Both the position numbers and the translations under genes were made by a program. DNA of 64,000 nt from NCBI GenBank assembly GCA_025363715.1, contig JANYLR010000010.1, positions 1-64,000 on the forward strand, in the 5' to 3' direction. Shown here in pieces: positions 8,663 through 23,177 of this stretch. The notes beneath the pieces are model-generated. The model did not search any database. It was not told where the DNA came from and worked only from the letters and a program-made list of their open reading frames with translations. Positions within the stretch are counted from its first letter, which is position 1, and each line of letters begins with the position of its first letter. This stretch comes from Holophagaceae bacterium (lineage in GTDB: Bacteria; Acidobacteriota; Holophagae; Holophagales; Holophagaceae).

Positions 8663-10030
8663 TCAGAGTCCCAGGTACTCCATGAATTCGCCATGCTGGT
8701 CCATGGGCAGTCGGCAGTTCTGCATCTCCTCCAGCACGATCTGCTGGCAGCGGGGAACCCGCTTCATCTCGGCGGGGGCGATACCCCGCTCCCGGGCCTG
8801 GCGGAGGGTCTGCATCACCGCGTCCATGCGCCCCAGCCGGTAGTGGGTGACCAGCAGCAGGGCATGGGCCTTGGCATTCCGGGGGTCGATCTCCAGCGCC
8901 TGGAGAAGCTGGTGCTTGGTGGTCTCCAGGATGTCCCGGTGGACTTCGGTTCGGCCATAGGGCCCCGTGCCCGACGGCGCCTTCGCCTCCCGGATCGAGG
9001 GCAGCTGCGAGGGCATGGGCCGGTGCATCGGTCCCGAATTGGAGGTCAGGGACCGGTTGCCCAGTCCGGGGCGGGGGGAGGTGGGAACCATGGGGAAGCC
9101 CCTTGGTGAGGTGGGGTTCCGCTCCTGGGTAGGTCGCTGGATCCGGTGGGCCACGGTGGGCCGTTCCTGGGCCCAGCGCCAGCTCACGTCCTTGGCGGAC
9201 CGCAGCACGGTGGCCAGTTCCTCGGCGGTCTGGAACCGGTTGCCCGGATCCTTGGCCAGGGCGTGGTTCAGCACCCCCTGCACGTCCCGGCTGATGCCCT
9301 GGAAGGCCGTGGGCGGCAGGGGCACCGGGGTCTCGTGGAGCAGGCGGTAGATCACCGAGCCGGGGCTGGGTCCATCGAAAGGCGGGATGCCCGCCAGGGC
9401 CTCGTAGAGGATCACGCCCACGGCGAAGAGGTCGCTGCGGGAATCCGGGCGTCCACTCTGCAGGTACTCCGGCGCCATGTAGTTCACGGTGCCGAAAACC
9501 GTTCCTTCGTCCGTCGTATCGGTGTTGATGAGCTTGGCCACGCCGAAATCCAGCACCTTGGCCTGGAGGGTCTTGCCATCCCAGAGCACGCGGATGTTCG
9601 AGGGCTTGATGTCCCGGTGGAGGATCTGGTGCCGGTGGGCCACCGCCAGGCCATCGCAGACCTGGGCCAGCACTTCGAGGGTATCCCGGGGGACCAGATT
9701 CCCGGACCGGATCAGGGTGCCGAGATCCTCCCCCTTCACCAGCTCCATGGCCAGGTAGAGCACGCCCTGCTCCTCGCCCATTTCGTGGATGGTGACGATG
9801 TTCGGATGATTTAGCATGCCGGCGGCGCGGGCCTCTGTGGCGAAGCGCTCCCGGGCCTGGGGCCCCAGGCCCGCAGACGTGTGGATGACCTTGATGGCAA
9901 CCTCGCGGCCCAGGACCGGGTCCCGGCCCACGTAGACCTCACCCATGCTTCCCTGGCCGAGCAGCCGGACGATTTCGAACTTGCCAAGGCGCGTCAGCAC
10001 AGGGTTCCCAGACGATGGATGTCCGATCAT
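8663..10030 (-). CDS. Ser/Thr protein kinase, soluble, TPR-like C-terminus
   Basis: This 455-residue Hanks-type kinase has the Gly loop GQGSMGEVY (25-33), K47 in VAIK, HRDIKPSN with D140 and DFG with D161. Unlike its downstream neighbour it has no transmembrane segment. A Pro/Ser/Arg-rich linker (about 300-365) joins the kinase to a helical TPR-like tail with LEIDPRNAKAHAL. The two kinases share long identical stretches (for example LYLAME and LAQVCDGLA), pointing to duplication followed by gain or loss of the membrane anchor. The start could also lie about ten codons downstream, at a GTG close to the kinase domain. Confidence 0.92.
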   Translation of the reverse strand: MIGHPSSGNPVLTRLGKFEIVRLLGQGSMGEVYVGRDPVLGREVAIKVIHTSAGLGPQARERFATEARAAGMLNHPNIVTIHEMGEEQGVLYLAMELVKGEDLGTLIRSGNLVPRDTLEVLAQVCDGLAVAHRHQILHRDIKPSNIRVLWDGKTLQAKVLDFGVAKLINTDTTDEGTVFGTVNYMAPEYLQSGRPDSRSDLFAVGVILYEALAGIPPFDGPSPGSVIYRLLHETPVPLPPTAFQGISRDVQGVLNHALAKDPGNRFQTAEELATVLRSAKDVSWRWAQERPTVAHRIQRPTQERNPTSPRGFPMVPTSPRPGLGNRSLTSNSGPMHRPMPSQLPSIREAKAPSGTGPYGRTEVHRDILETTKHQLLQALEIDPRNAKAHALLLVTHYRLGRMDAVMQTLRQARERGIAPAEMKRVPRCQQIVLEEMQNCRLPMDQHGEFMEYLGL

Positions 10031-10166
10031 CCAACGGGCTTGGGTTCCCGTCCAGGCCTTTCTGCTTAGGCTCAGTGCGGCCGGGGGGCTAGGGTAAATC
10101 CGGCTTTTCGCGGGCCGCGCTGAGGGATTGAAAAACCGGGGCCTCTTCTCCGGGCTCGATCGGGAA

Positions 10167-10836
<670 letters not shown>

Positions 10837-10839
10837 CGA

Positions 10840-16306
<5,467 letters not shown>

Positions 16307-16309
16307 GGT

Positions 16310-16798
16310 TCAGCGCCGCCCAGTGGCGCTGCCCGCATGGAGCAGCCGCCAGGAGAGCCAGCCCCAGAGCGGCACGCTCAGCAGGGTCCAGAGCCAGCCC
16401 CAACCCCAGGGATGGGGCCCCGCCGCCAGGGCCACGGCGGCATGGACCACCAGGAAGTGCAGCACGCTGAGACCGGCGAGGCGGAGCAGCCAGCCCTTCA
16501 GGCCCTCCAGTGGCCAGCGCCCGGCCATCCAGCTGGCGAACAGGACCAGGGTCAGGTCTGCCCAGGCCGTCCCGCCCAGGTGGGGCAGGAGGCGCAGGGT
16601 CCCCTCCACGGCCCAGCCCGCCGCCAGGGCCCACAGGGCACCGACCAGGGGGGCTTCCGAACGGGGTGCCAGCGCCAGCACCAGCAGGGCGTGCAGGACG
16701 GCCTGGACCTGGGGGAAGGGCGCGCTGAGGAAGAGCAGGCCCAGCGCCGAGGCACACAGCAGGTTCTGGCGCAGGAGCGAGGGCGCTGGAAGCCTCAT
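16310..16798 (-). CDS. mreD: Rod shape-determining protein MreD
   Basis: This 162-residue protein has about five hydrophobic helices and little soluble sequence. MreD is poorly conserved, and identification rests mainly on its place between mreC and mrdA, its size and its topology. Its start overlaps the mreC end by 4 bases. It is expected to link MreC and the PBP2-RodA pair in the inner membrane. Confidence 0.85.
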   Translation of the reverse strand: MRLPAPSLLRQNLLCASALGLLFLSAPFPQVQAVLHALLVLALAPRSEAPLVGALWALAAGWAVEGTLRLLPHLGGTAWADLTLVLFASWMAGRWPLEGLKGWLLRLAGLSVLHFLVVHAAVALAAGPHPWGWGWLWTLLSVPLWGWLSWRLLHAGSATGRR

Positions 16799-17682
16799 GG
16801 CTTCCCCCGTTTCCGCTGGACCTTCTGCTCGGGCGCAAGGAAGGGGGACTGAACTTCAATAGGGGGCTGGGAGGGCAGCAGCAGCACGTGGCTCACGCGG
16901 TCCAGGGGCGCGGCGAGGTGGACGATCACCTGCAGCTCCAGGTCACCTTGGGTCACTTCGGCCACGTAGCCCACCAGCAGACCCCGGGGGAACACGCGAT
17001 CGAGGCCGCTGGTGAGCACCGCCTCGCCCGGCTGCACCACCTCCTGATTGCTGAGATAGCGGATGAGCGCCCGGCCTGACCCCAGGCCTTGGAGCACCCC
17101 TGTGGCCCGGCTGCGCATGAGCATCACCGCCACCGAGGCGTTGGGCGCATCCACCGGCAGCACCTTGGCCTGAGTCGCACTGACGGACCAGAGGCGGCCC
17201 ACGATGCCCTCGGGGACGAACACACCCTGGTCGGGTACCAGGCCCAGGTCCGCCCCGCGATCGAGGATCAGCCCGCCATAGGTTGCCGGGCGGGTGCTGA
17301 AGATGACCCGGGCCGAGGCGAGGGCCAGGGGGATCTGGCGCTTCAGCCCCAGCAGGCGCACGGCCGCCTCGGCCTCGGACAGCGCGGGAGCCTCCTGGGC
17401 CGCCTGGGTCTTCAGCTGCGCCAGCTCGGCGGCAAGCCGGGCATTCTCCGCGCGGGTTTCCGCGAAGGAACGGGCGGCGTCCCGGCGGGCGCTCCGCCAG
17501 CCCTGCCAGCGGGAGGCCAGGCTTTGGGAGGGCCGAGACAGGGCATCGGCCAGGCTCGTCCAGTGGCGGCCAGGGTTGGGGCCAAGAAAGACCCAGACGC
17601 CATGACCCACCCAAAGGAGAGCCAGAGCCAAGCTCTGCCACACCGTGCGGCTCCATCTCCACCTGGCGGCCCCTAGAGCCAT
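16795..17682 (-). CDS. mreC: Rod shape-determining protein MreC
   Basis: The start at 17682 (MALGAARW) gives 295 residues, typical for MreC; the frame open to 17823 overlaps mreB and lacks homology. It has an N-terminal membrane helix (about 12-32), a coiled coil (about 65-110) and a periplasmic beta-rich domain with the GLILDRGADLGL, GIVGRLW and SGLDRVFPRGL segments of the family. It forms periplasmic filaments that activate PBP2-RodA. It lies 10 bases after mreB. Confidence 0.92.
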   Translation of the reverse strand: MALGAARWRWSRTVWQSLALALLWVGHGVWVFLGPNPGRHWTSLADALSRPSQSLASRWQGWRSARRDAARSFAETRAENARLAAELAQLKTQAAQEAPALSEAEAAVRLLGLKRQIPLALASARVIFSTRPATYGGLILDRGADLGLVPDQGVFVPEGIVGRLWSVSATQAKVLPVDAPNASVAVMLMRSRATGVLQGLGSGRALIRYLSNQEVVQPGEAVLTSGLDRVFPRGLLVGYVAEVTQGDLELQVIVHLAAPLDRVSHVLLLPSQPPIEVQSPFLAPEQKVQRKRGKP

Positions 17683-17692
17683 GCGAACCCCG

Positions 17693-18736
17693 CTAGTCGA
17701 GGATCTGGATGCGGCGCAGGAGCGGGATGTTTTCCAGCAGCAGGGCGGTGCCGCGCACCACGGCAGTCTGGGGGTCCTCCGCGCGGAAGACCGGCAGGTG
17801 GGTCTCCTTGCGGAGTCGCTCATCCATGCCCTGGATCAACGAGCCGCCGCCCGTGAGGCAGATGCCCCGATCGATGAGATCCGCCGCCAGCTGGGGCGGC
17901 GTTTCGTTCAGGGCCTTGCGCACCAGGTCGATGATGGCGTTGATGGGCTCGGCCAGAGCCTCGCGGATCTCGGCGTCGTTCAAGGTCAGGGTCTTCGGCA
18001 GGCCCTCGAACTGGTCGCGGCCGCTCACATCCATGGTGCGCGTCAGCTCCGAGGGGAAGGCGGAGCCCAGGGTCCACTTCACTTCCTCGGCTGAGGACTC
18101 GGAGATGAGTACGTTGTACTTCTCGCGGATGTACTTCACCACCGCCTCGTCCATCTCGTCGCCGGCGATGAGGATGGAATCGGAAAACACCTTGCCGTTG
18201 TAACTGATGACGGCCACGTCCGTGGTGCCGCCGCCGATGTCCACGATCATGCAGCCGCGCTTCTCGTTGATGGCCAGCCCGGCGCCGATGGCGGCCACCA
18301 TGGTCTGGTCCACCAGGAACACTTCGCCGGCCTTGGCGTCGTAGCAGACCTGCTTCACGGCCCGGCGGGCCACCTGGTGGGCCCTGGGCGGCACACTGAC
18401 GACGATGCGGGTCCGGGCGATGCCGCGGTTGGGGCGGGCCTTGAGAATGAAGGCGGCCAGCATCTTCTCCGCCGCATCCACCTCGAAGATCATGCCGTCC
18501 TTCATGGGCCGAATGGTCCGGACCCCCTGGGGCGCCCGGCCCAGCAGCTGCTTGGCCTCGTCGCCAACTGCCTCCACCTCGTGGGTGAGCGTGTTCACGG
18601 CCACGATGGAGGGCTCGTAGATAACGATGCGTCCGGCCTGTTTGGTGTGGATGAGGGTCGAGGCCGTGCCCAGGTCAATGGCCAGGTCGGAATTGAACAG
18701 GTTGGACCAGAACTGGCTGGAGAAAAGGCTGGCCAC
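17693..18736 (-). CDS. mreB: Actin-like rod shape protein MreB
   Basis: This 347-residue actin homologue starts at a GTG preceded by GGGAG. Phosphate-1 motif IDLGTAST (about 20-27), phosphate-2 DIGGGTTDVA (about 166-175) and the adenosine motif TGGGSLIQGM near residue 297 are intact. MreB filaments guide the side-wall synthesis complex under the inner membrane. As first gene of the mre-mrd-rodA-ligA unit it probably lies next to the main promoter in the 70-base space upstream. Confidence 0.97.
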   Translation of the reverse strand: MASLFSSQFWSNLFNSDLAIDLGTASTLIHTKQAGRIVIYEPSIVAVNTLTHEVEAVGDEAKQLLGRAPQGVRTIRPMKDGMIFEVDAAEKMLAAFILKARPNRGIARTRIVVSVPPRAHQVARRAVKQVCYDAKAGEVFLVDQTMVAAIGAGLAINEKRGCMIVDIGGGTTDVAVISYNGKVFSDSILIAGDEMDEAVVKYIREKYNVLISESSAEEVKWTLGSAFPSELTRTMDVSGRDQFEGLPKTLTLNDAEIREALAEPINAIIDLVRKALNETPPQLAADLIDRGICLTGGGSLIQGMDERLRKETHLPVFRAEDPQTAVVRGTALLLENIPLLRRIQILD

Positions 18737-18805
18737 AGAGGACTCCCGGAGAACCCCTTAGCGTGCCACGAATAGACCGGCCCGGCCACTGCTAGGCGGA
18801 TGGGA

Positions 18806-19096
18806 CTACTTCGCCCCCAGCAGCTCTTCTACTAGCAGATCTCCGTCCAGTCTCTGGGGCAACTCCTTGTGGTAGCCCCGGACCCAGCGCCCCCCATCCA
18901 CCAGCACAAACGGGATGGCCCGCTTCCCGGTCTCGGCTTCGAGCTTCTCAGCGGCCCCGGGGACGGTCTCGATATCCACCTTGGTATGAGCCACCCCATG
19001 CGCCGCCAGCCAGCCCTCCAGCCGCCGGCAGTCGGGGCACCAGGTGGCGCTGTAGACCGCCAATTTCAGACCGGCCAGTTCAGTAATTCGGTTCAA
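18806..19096 (-). CDS. Glutaredoxin-like thiol oxidoreductase
   Basis: This 96-residue thioredoxin-fold protein has a CPDC active site in YSATWCPDC (about residues 15-23), a cis-Pro in AIPFVLV (about 60-66) and the GYHKE segment. CPDC rather than CPYC suggests a small glutaredoxin or mycoredoxin-like reductase. The start is a TTG with a good ribosome site (CGGAGG, 5 bases away). It lies upstream of mreB and is divergent from the SurA-N-like lipoprotein gene. Confidence 0.85.
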   Translation of the reverse strand: MNRITELAGLKLAVYSATWCPDCRRLEGWLAAHGVAHTKVDIETVPGAAEKLEAETGKRAIPFVLVDGGRWVRGYHKELPQRLDGDLLVEELLGAK

Positions 19097-19151
19097 TAGA
19101 GCCTCCGGGACCTGTCATTCTGGGTCCTTTGATGATTTTCGCGGAGCTTCC

Positions 19152-19751
19152 ATGTCCAAGATGACCCTTCATGTCGCCCTCGTCGCCGGATCGGCGCTGG
19201 TCCTGTCCCTGGCCTGCAACAGCGCCAAGAAGGACACCAGCCGCGTCATCGCCAACGTCGGCGGTGACAAGATCACCGAGGCCGAGTTCCAGGATGTGGT
19301 GAAGACCCTGTCCCCGGACCCCAAGGAGGCCCAGACCTTCCTGTCGGATCCCGCCGCCAGGGACGAGCGGGCGAATCTGGCCAGCCGCATCGCCATGTCC
19401 CGGGCCATCACCACGTACGCCAAACAGACCGGGCTGGATCAGGATCCCAGCGTCAAGCGCCAGCTCGAGCAGCAGCAGGCCGGCGTCTACTTCCAGGCCC
19501 TGGCCAAGAAGCGCATGACGACCGCGGAGCCGACGGACGACCAGGTCCTCGCCTTCTACAAGGACCAGGTGGACAAGGCCAAGGCCATGGGCCAGGGCCA
19601 GGGCATCCCACCCTTCGAAGCCGTCAAGGCCCAGATGCTCCAGGGCTTCAAACAGCAGCGCATGGCGGCCATCAGCCAGGAAATCCAGAAGGAGATCAAG
19701 GCCAAGGTGCCCGTGACCCTGGCGGACGACTACCGGCCCGCCGGCGAATAA
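19152..19751 (+). CDS. SurA N-terminal-domain-like lipoprotein
   Basis: This 199-residue protein has a signal peptide ending in the lipobox SLAC (Cys22). The mature sequence VIANVGGDKITEAEFQDVV is typical of the N-terminal chaperone domain of SurA/PrsA-type foldases (about 30-150), but the parvulin isomerase domain is missing. It probably acts as a periplasmic chaperone for outer membrane proteins. A potential bidirectional hairpin lies just after the stop. Confidence 0.75.
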   Translation: MSKMTLHVALVAGSALVLSLACNSAKKDTSRVIANVGGDKITEAEFQDVVKTLSPDPKEAQTFLSDPAARDERANLASRIAMSRAITTYAKQTGLDQDPSVKRQLEQQQAGVYFQALAKKRMTTAEPTDDQVLAFYKDQVDKAKAMGQGQGIPPFEAVKAQMLQGFKQQRMAAISQEIQKEIKAKVPVTLADDYRPAGE

Positions 19752-19771
19752 TCGCGACCCGTCTTCCCAGG

Positions 19772-19798
19772 GCGGGGCTCCCGGTTCGGGGGCCTCGC
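19772..19798. terminator. Hairpin between convergent genes
   Basis: A GC-rich stem (19772-19783 with 19787-19798, including G-U pairs) lies between the convergent SurA-N-like and secreted-protein genes. It lacks a strong T-run, so it is only a candidate terminator. Confidence 0.35.
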
Positions 19799-19823
19799 TC
19801 GTGCCATCCCCCCTCGGCGAGAG

Positions 19824-20411
19824 TCAGGGCTTGGCGAACAGGTCCGTGAAGCCCAACAGATCCTTCAGGGCTTTCTTGGCAGCGGATGCCTGGCGCTTCG
19901 AGCGGCTTTCCTGGAGCCGCTTCAACCCGTCCTGCACGCCAAGGGCGGCCAGGGCGTGGGCGCCGTTATCCTGGTCGAGGATGGGCTTGAAGGCCTCGGC
20001 CACATTGGGGAAGGGTTCCCACTGCCCGCCGTCCACCCCACACCAGGCACTCAGGACCACCCGCTGCGCCTGAAGCAGCTCCTGCTTTCGCGACTTGCCC
20101 TGGTAGCGGCTGAGCATGTTGAAAATGCCCAGGGCCCCCACCGCCTGTTCACGGGGCTTCATCTTTTGCATGGCCTTCAGCTGCCGCTCGATGGCGGTGG
20201 CTTCCGGTTCGGGCATGGACTTGCGGAGCCCCGGTTTCGCCTGGTCCCAGGCGGCCTTCGCCGTGGCCACCTGCCCGCGCATGGAGCCCTGTTTGCCTTC
20301 CACCAAGGCCACAGGAATGGCCTTGAACAAGACTTGCAACTGGTCCAGGGAGGGAGCGGCAGGGGTGGCCTGGACCACCAGGGCGGGCATGGCAAGCAGC
20401 AGCGGGGACAT
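19824..20411 (-). CDS. Secreted hypothetical protein
   Basis: The start at 20411 is set by GGAG seven bases upstream and by a signal peptide (MSPLLLAMPALVVQATPA); the product is 195 residues. The mature protein is helical, rich in Lys, Gln and Ala, with a KQ-rich central part. No domain is recognised. It is convergent with the SurA-N-like gene; a codirectional tRNA gene lies 355 bases upstream. Confidence 0.65.
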   Translation of the reverse strand: MSPLLLAMPALVVQATPAAPSLDQLQVLFKAIPVALVEGKQGSMRGQVATAKAAWDQAKPGLRKSMPEPEATAIERQLKAMQKMKPREQAVGALGIFNMLSRYQGKSRKQELLQAQRVVLSAWCGVDGGQWEPFPNVAEAFKPILDQDNGAHALAALGVQDGLKRLQESRSKRQASAAKKALKDLLGFTDLFAKP

Positions 20412-20729
20412 GGGTGACTCCACAGGGCGAAGCACCAGCTTAAACCAGGCACCGACCCGGGCAGATGGCGACCTGGAAGGGTGTGACTCGGATCGGACCT
20501 TTGCCGAGACTGCCTTCGGAGCCTCCCCGCCTTCGGGCTCCAGGCAGCGGAGCCTCGACCTTGGTTCCGTCCCATTCCAGCGGGCCTGGAGACGGAACCC
20601 CCTCCTTCGGCGCTTGCGCGCCTCCACCGGGCCGCACGCAGTCTAAGGGCGCCTTCGGCTTCCGCACGCGATGCGTGCTCCAGCCTCCGAAACGCGCCTT
20701 AAGTCTGCTGTGACTTCGATTCCGTCTCT
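20412..20729. other. Intergenic region with tRNA 3'-end fragments and a nested hairpin
   Basis: No gene is supported. GCCTGGAGACGGAA at 20584-20597 repeats the 3' end of the nearby tRNA-Phe (20771-20784) in the same orientation. GGTTCCGTC (20563-20571) and GACGGAACC (20591-20599) form an inverted pair. Around 20638-20707, GCAGTCTAAGG and CCTTAAGTCTGC pair imperfectly around an inner GCACGC/GCGTGC hairpin. These look like scars of past insertions. Confidence 0.5.
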
Positions 20730-20787
20730 CCAAAGTATTTGGCCCCCGAACGGGGGCCAAATACTTTGGTGCCTGGAGACGGAATCG
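20717..20787. repeat. Long inverted repeat covering the tRNA-Phe 3' end
   Basis: An 18-bp perfect stem (20730-20747 with 20752-20769, loop GAAC) is flanked by a further perfect 12-bp pair (20717-20728 with 20776-20787). The right half includes the tRNA's T-arm, acceptor end and CCA, so the left half is an inverted partial copy of the tRNA 3' end. No T-run follows, so it is not a plain terminator. Confidence 0.8.
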
Positions 20788-20842
20788 AACCGCCGACACA
20801 TGGATTTTCAATCCATTGCTCTACCAACTGAGCTACCCAGGC
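20767..20842 (-). tRNA. tRNA-Phe (GAA)
   Basis: The minus strand folds as a complete cloverleaf. The 7-bp acceptor stem GCCTGGG/TCCAGGC ends in a G-U pair. A D-arm follows, then an anticodon arm ATGGA-TTGAAAA-TCCAT with anticodon GAA, and a T-arm containing GTTCGATTC. The discriminator is A (20770) and the CCA is encoded (20767-20769). Length is 76 with CCA. Confidence 0.97.
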
Positions 20843-20947
20843 ACGAAGGACCAGAATAGCAGCCAGGGGCGCATTTTCAAGTGCAGGACGGGAGGGGTTT
20901 GGTGCATCCTCTAGGGTCCGACTGATGTTCATTCGAAGAGGTTCCCC

Positions 20948-21628
20948 ATGGCCCAGCCCACCAAACACCGACAGATCCAGGTCCAGAAGCCAGCTCAAAG
21001 CCTGGCCCATTTCCAGACCAAGTACAACCAGGGCCAGGAAGAAGATGGGGGGCTGCTGAAGCCCATCCTCCTGAGCGCTGGCGCCGTGGTGGTGGTGGGT
21101 CTCCTGGCCGGCGGCTGGAGCGCCTGGCGCACCTCGGCCATCGAGAAGCATGAGGCAGCCCTATCGGCCCTGCAGGTGGAGGTCGAAGGCGACGGCGTGG
21201 CCCCCCTGGCCGCCCCCGAGGTCGAGAAGCGGATGCGCGAGCGCCTCGGGCGCCTGGAGGGACTGGTCACTTCGGCCCCCTCTTCGCGGAAGGCGGCCAC
21301 CGCCGGCCTGCTGGCCACCTGGCGCCTGACTCTGGATGGTAAGGGCACGCCCCCGGCCAAAGGCGAGGATGCCTGGTCGCAGCTCCGCCTGGCCCAGCGC
21401 GCCCTGGCCGTGGGCCAGCTCCAGGAGGCCCGTGCCGTGCTGGATCCCCTGCGGGCCAAGGCCATCTCCGGGGAAGCCTGGGGTGAGGCCTTCTGGCTCA
21501 GCCAGCTGGAGGCCGACCGCCTCGCCGGCGACCGGGCCCAGGCCCTGAAGGATCTCGCCGACTACAAGGCCCGCTTCAAGGGCAAGGGTGAGGCCGCCGC
21601 CCTGGAAAGCATTCTCCAGAGCATCTGA
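20948..21628 (+). CDS. Membrane-anchored TPR-like hypothetical protein
   Basis: This 226-residue protein has a cytoplasmic Gln/Lys-rich N-terminus (1-38), one membrane helix (about 39-60) and a helical extracytoplasmic part. Repeating helix pairs such as AQRALAVGQLQEARAVLDPL resemble TPR units, so the layout is like YfgM-type proteins that work near the Sec translocon. That comparison is structural only. It lies 26 bases upstream of the nucleoside phosphorylase gene and may be cotranscribed with it. Confidence 0.65.
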   Translation: MAQPTKHRQIQVQKPAQSLAHFQTKYNQGQEEDGGLLKPILLSAGAVVVVGLLAGGWSAWRTSAIEKHEAALSALQVEVEGDGVAPLAAPEVEKRMRERLGRLEGLVTSAPSSRKAATAGLLATWRLTLDGKGTPPAKGEDAWSQLRLAQRALAVGQLQEARAVLDPLRAKAISGEAWGEAFWLSQLEADRLAGDRAQALKDLADYKARFKGKGEAAALESILQSI

Positions 21629-21654
21629 ATCCATTCCGGCGAAGGAGTCATCCC

Positions 21655-22959
21655 ATGCGGATGTACGACCTAATCTATGGCAAGAAGCAGGGCAGCGCCC
21701 TGTCCCCGGAGGAGATCGCCTTCTGGGTGAAGGGGGCCGCCGAGGGCAGCATCCCGGACGAGCAGAGCGCGGCCCTGCTCATGGCCATCTGCTGGCGGGG
21801 CATGACCACCGAGGAGACCCTGGCCCTCACCCTGGCCAGGCGGGATTCGGGCAAGCGACTCGATCTGTCCTCGGTGCCTGGCATCAAGGTGGACAAGCAC
21901 AGCACCGGCGGCGTGGGCGACAAGACCACCCTCATTCTGGGCCCCATCGTGGCGGCCTGCGGCGTGCCCTGCCCCATGTTCAGCGGGCGCGGCCTGGGCC
22001 ATACCGGCGGCACCGTGGACAAGTTCGCGGCCATCCCCGGCCTGAAGGTCGAACTGAGCGAGGCCGAGTTCCTGCGCAGTCTCGCCGAGACCCGCTTCGC
22101 CAACTCCGCCCAGACCGCCGATATCGCGCCCGCGGACAAGAAGCTCTACGCCCTGCGGGATATCACGGCCACGGTCGAGAGCATCCCCCTCATCACCGCC
22201 AGCATCATGTCCAAGAAGCTGGCGGGCGGGGCCGACGCTCTGGTGCTGGACGTGAAGTGCGGCCCCACGGCCTTCATGAAGACCCTGGACGACGCCCGCA
22301 CCCTGGCCCAGAGCATGGTGGACGTGGGCACCGCCCATGGCATGCAGATCCGCGCCCTCATCACGCGCATGGACGCGCCCCTGGGCTGGGCCATCGGGAA
22401 CGCACTCGAGGTCATGGAATCCGTGGAGATCCTCCGCGGCGAGCACGGCGACTCCGAGCTGGCCCAGATGAGCTTCCGCCTGGCCGCCGAGATGCTGATC
22501 ATGGGCGGGGCCGCCCGGGATCTGGAAGGGGCCCAGAAACGCGTGCAGGCCAGCATCCAGGATGGGAGTGCCTTGGCCACCCTGCGGCGCTTCGTGGCCC
22601 TCAATGGCGGCGATGCCAAGGCTCTGGACGACTTCAGCCGCCTGCCCCAGCCGGGCCAGGTGGTCGAGGTGCGGGCGGACCAGGACGGCTACATCGCGGC
22701 CATCGACGGCCGGGCCCTGGGCATTCTCGCCATGGACCTGGGCGCCGGTCGGCGGGATCGAAACGATGTGCTGGACCTGGGCGTGGGTATTCGGGTTCAC
22801 GTTTCGACAGGTTTTCGAGTAGAAAAAGGCGGCATTGTTTGCACTTTGTACGTTAAACGTGATAGCAGCATCGATCCGGCGGAGTTCCTCCGCACCCTCC
22901 AGATAGTCCCAGAGCCAACACCAACGCAGCCTTGGCTCCTGGAGACCATCGGCTGTTGA
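21655..22959 (+). CDS. deoA: Thymidine/pyrimidine-nucleoside phosphorylase
   Basis: This 434-residue enzyme has the family length. It carries the phosphate-binding signature K81-HSTGGVGD-K90, the GRGLGHTGGT loop (about 119-128) and the closing PYNP C-terminal domain. It splits thymidine, deoxyuridine or uridine with phosphate to free base and sugar-1-phosphate for salvage. DeoA and Pdp types cannot be separated from this sequence. AAGGAG lies 7 bases before the ATG. The last 60 codons are somewhat AT-richer than the rest. Confidence 0.92.
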   Translation: MRMYDLIYGKKQGSALSPEEIAFWVKGAAEGSIPDEQSAALLMAICWRGMTTEETLALTLARRDSGKRLDLSSVPGIKVDKHSTGGVGDKTTLILGPIVAACGVPCPMFSGRGLGHTGGTVDKFAAIPGLKVELSEAEFLRSLAETRFANSAQTADIAPADKKLYALRDITATVESIPLITASIMSKKLAGGADALVLDVKCGPTAFMKTLDDARTLAQSMVDVGTAHGMQIRALITRMDAPLGWAIGNALEVMESVEILRGEHGDSELAQMSFRLAAEMLIMGGAARDLEGAQKRVQASIQDGSALATLRRFVALNGGDAKALDDFSRLPQPGQVVEVRADQDGYIAAIDGRALGILAMDLGAGRRDRNDVLDLGVGIRVHVSTGFRVEKGGIVCTLYVKRDSSIDPAEFLRTLQIVPEPTPTQPWLLETIGC

Positions 22960-23073
22960 ACCAACACCGGAATCTTTACCTTGGGTAGGAATAAAAAAAA
23001 CCAAAACTAATCGGGAACTTGTCATAGTCTACCCGCAGCAATTGCCTCTTTGCTTACCCTGGTTCTCCGGAAT

Positions 23074-23157
23074 GCGTCGCTCCCCCGAAGCGACGCCCCC
23101 TCATTCCCATGGGCCTGGCTGGCATGCTTCACAATCCCCCCAAAGCGGCGCTGCCGC
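23074..23157 (+). promoter_or_regulatory. Leader hairpins upstream of the Oar-like gene
   Basis: GCGTCGCT (23074-23081) pairs with AGCGACGC (23089-23096), and GCGGC (23145-23149) pairs with GCCGC (23153-23157), both ahead of the ribosome site. They could stabilise the mRNA of a heavily expressed outer membrane protein. The promoter probably lies in the AT-rich stretch 22990-23040. Confidence 0.3.
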
Positions 23158-23177
23158 GCAATTCAAAGGAGTGCTAC

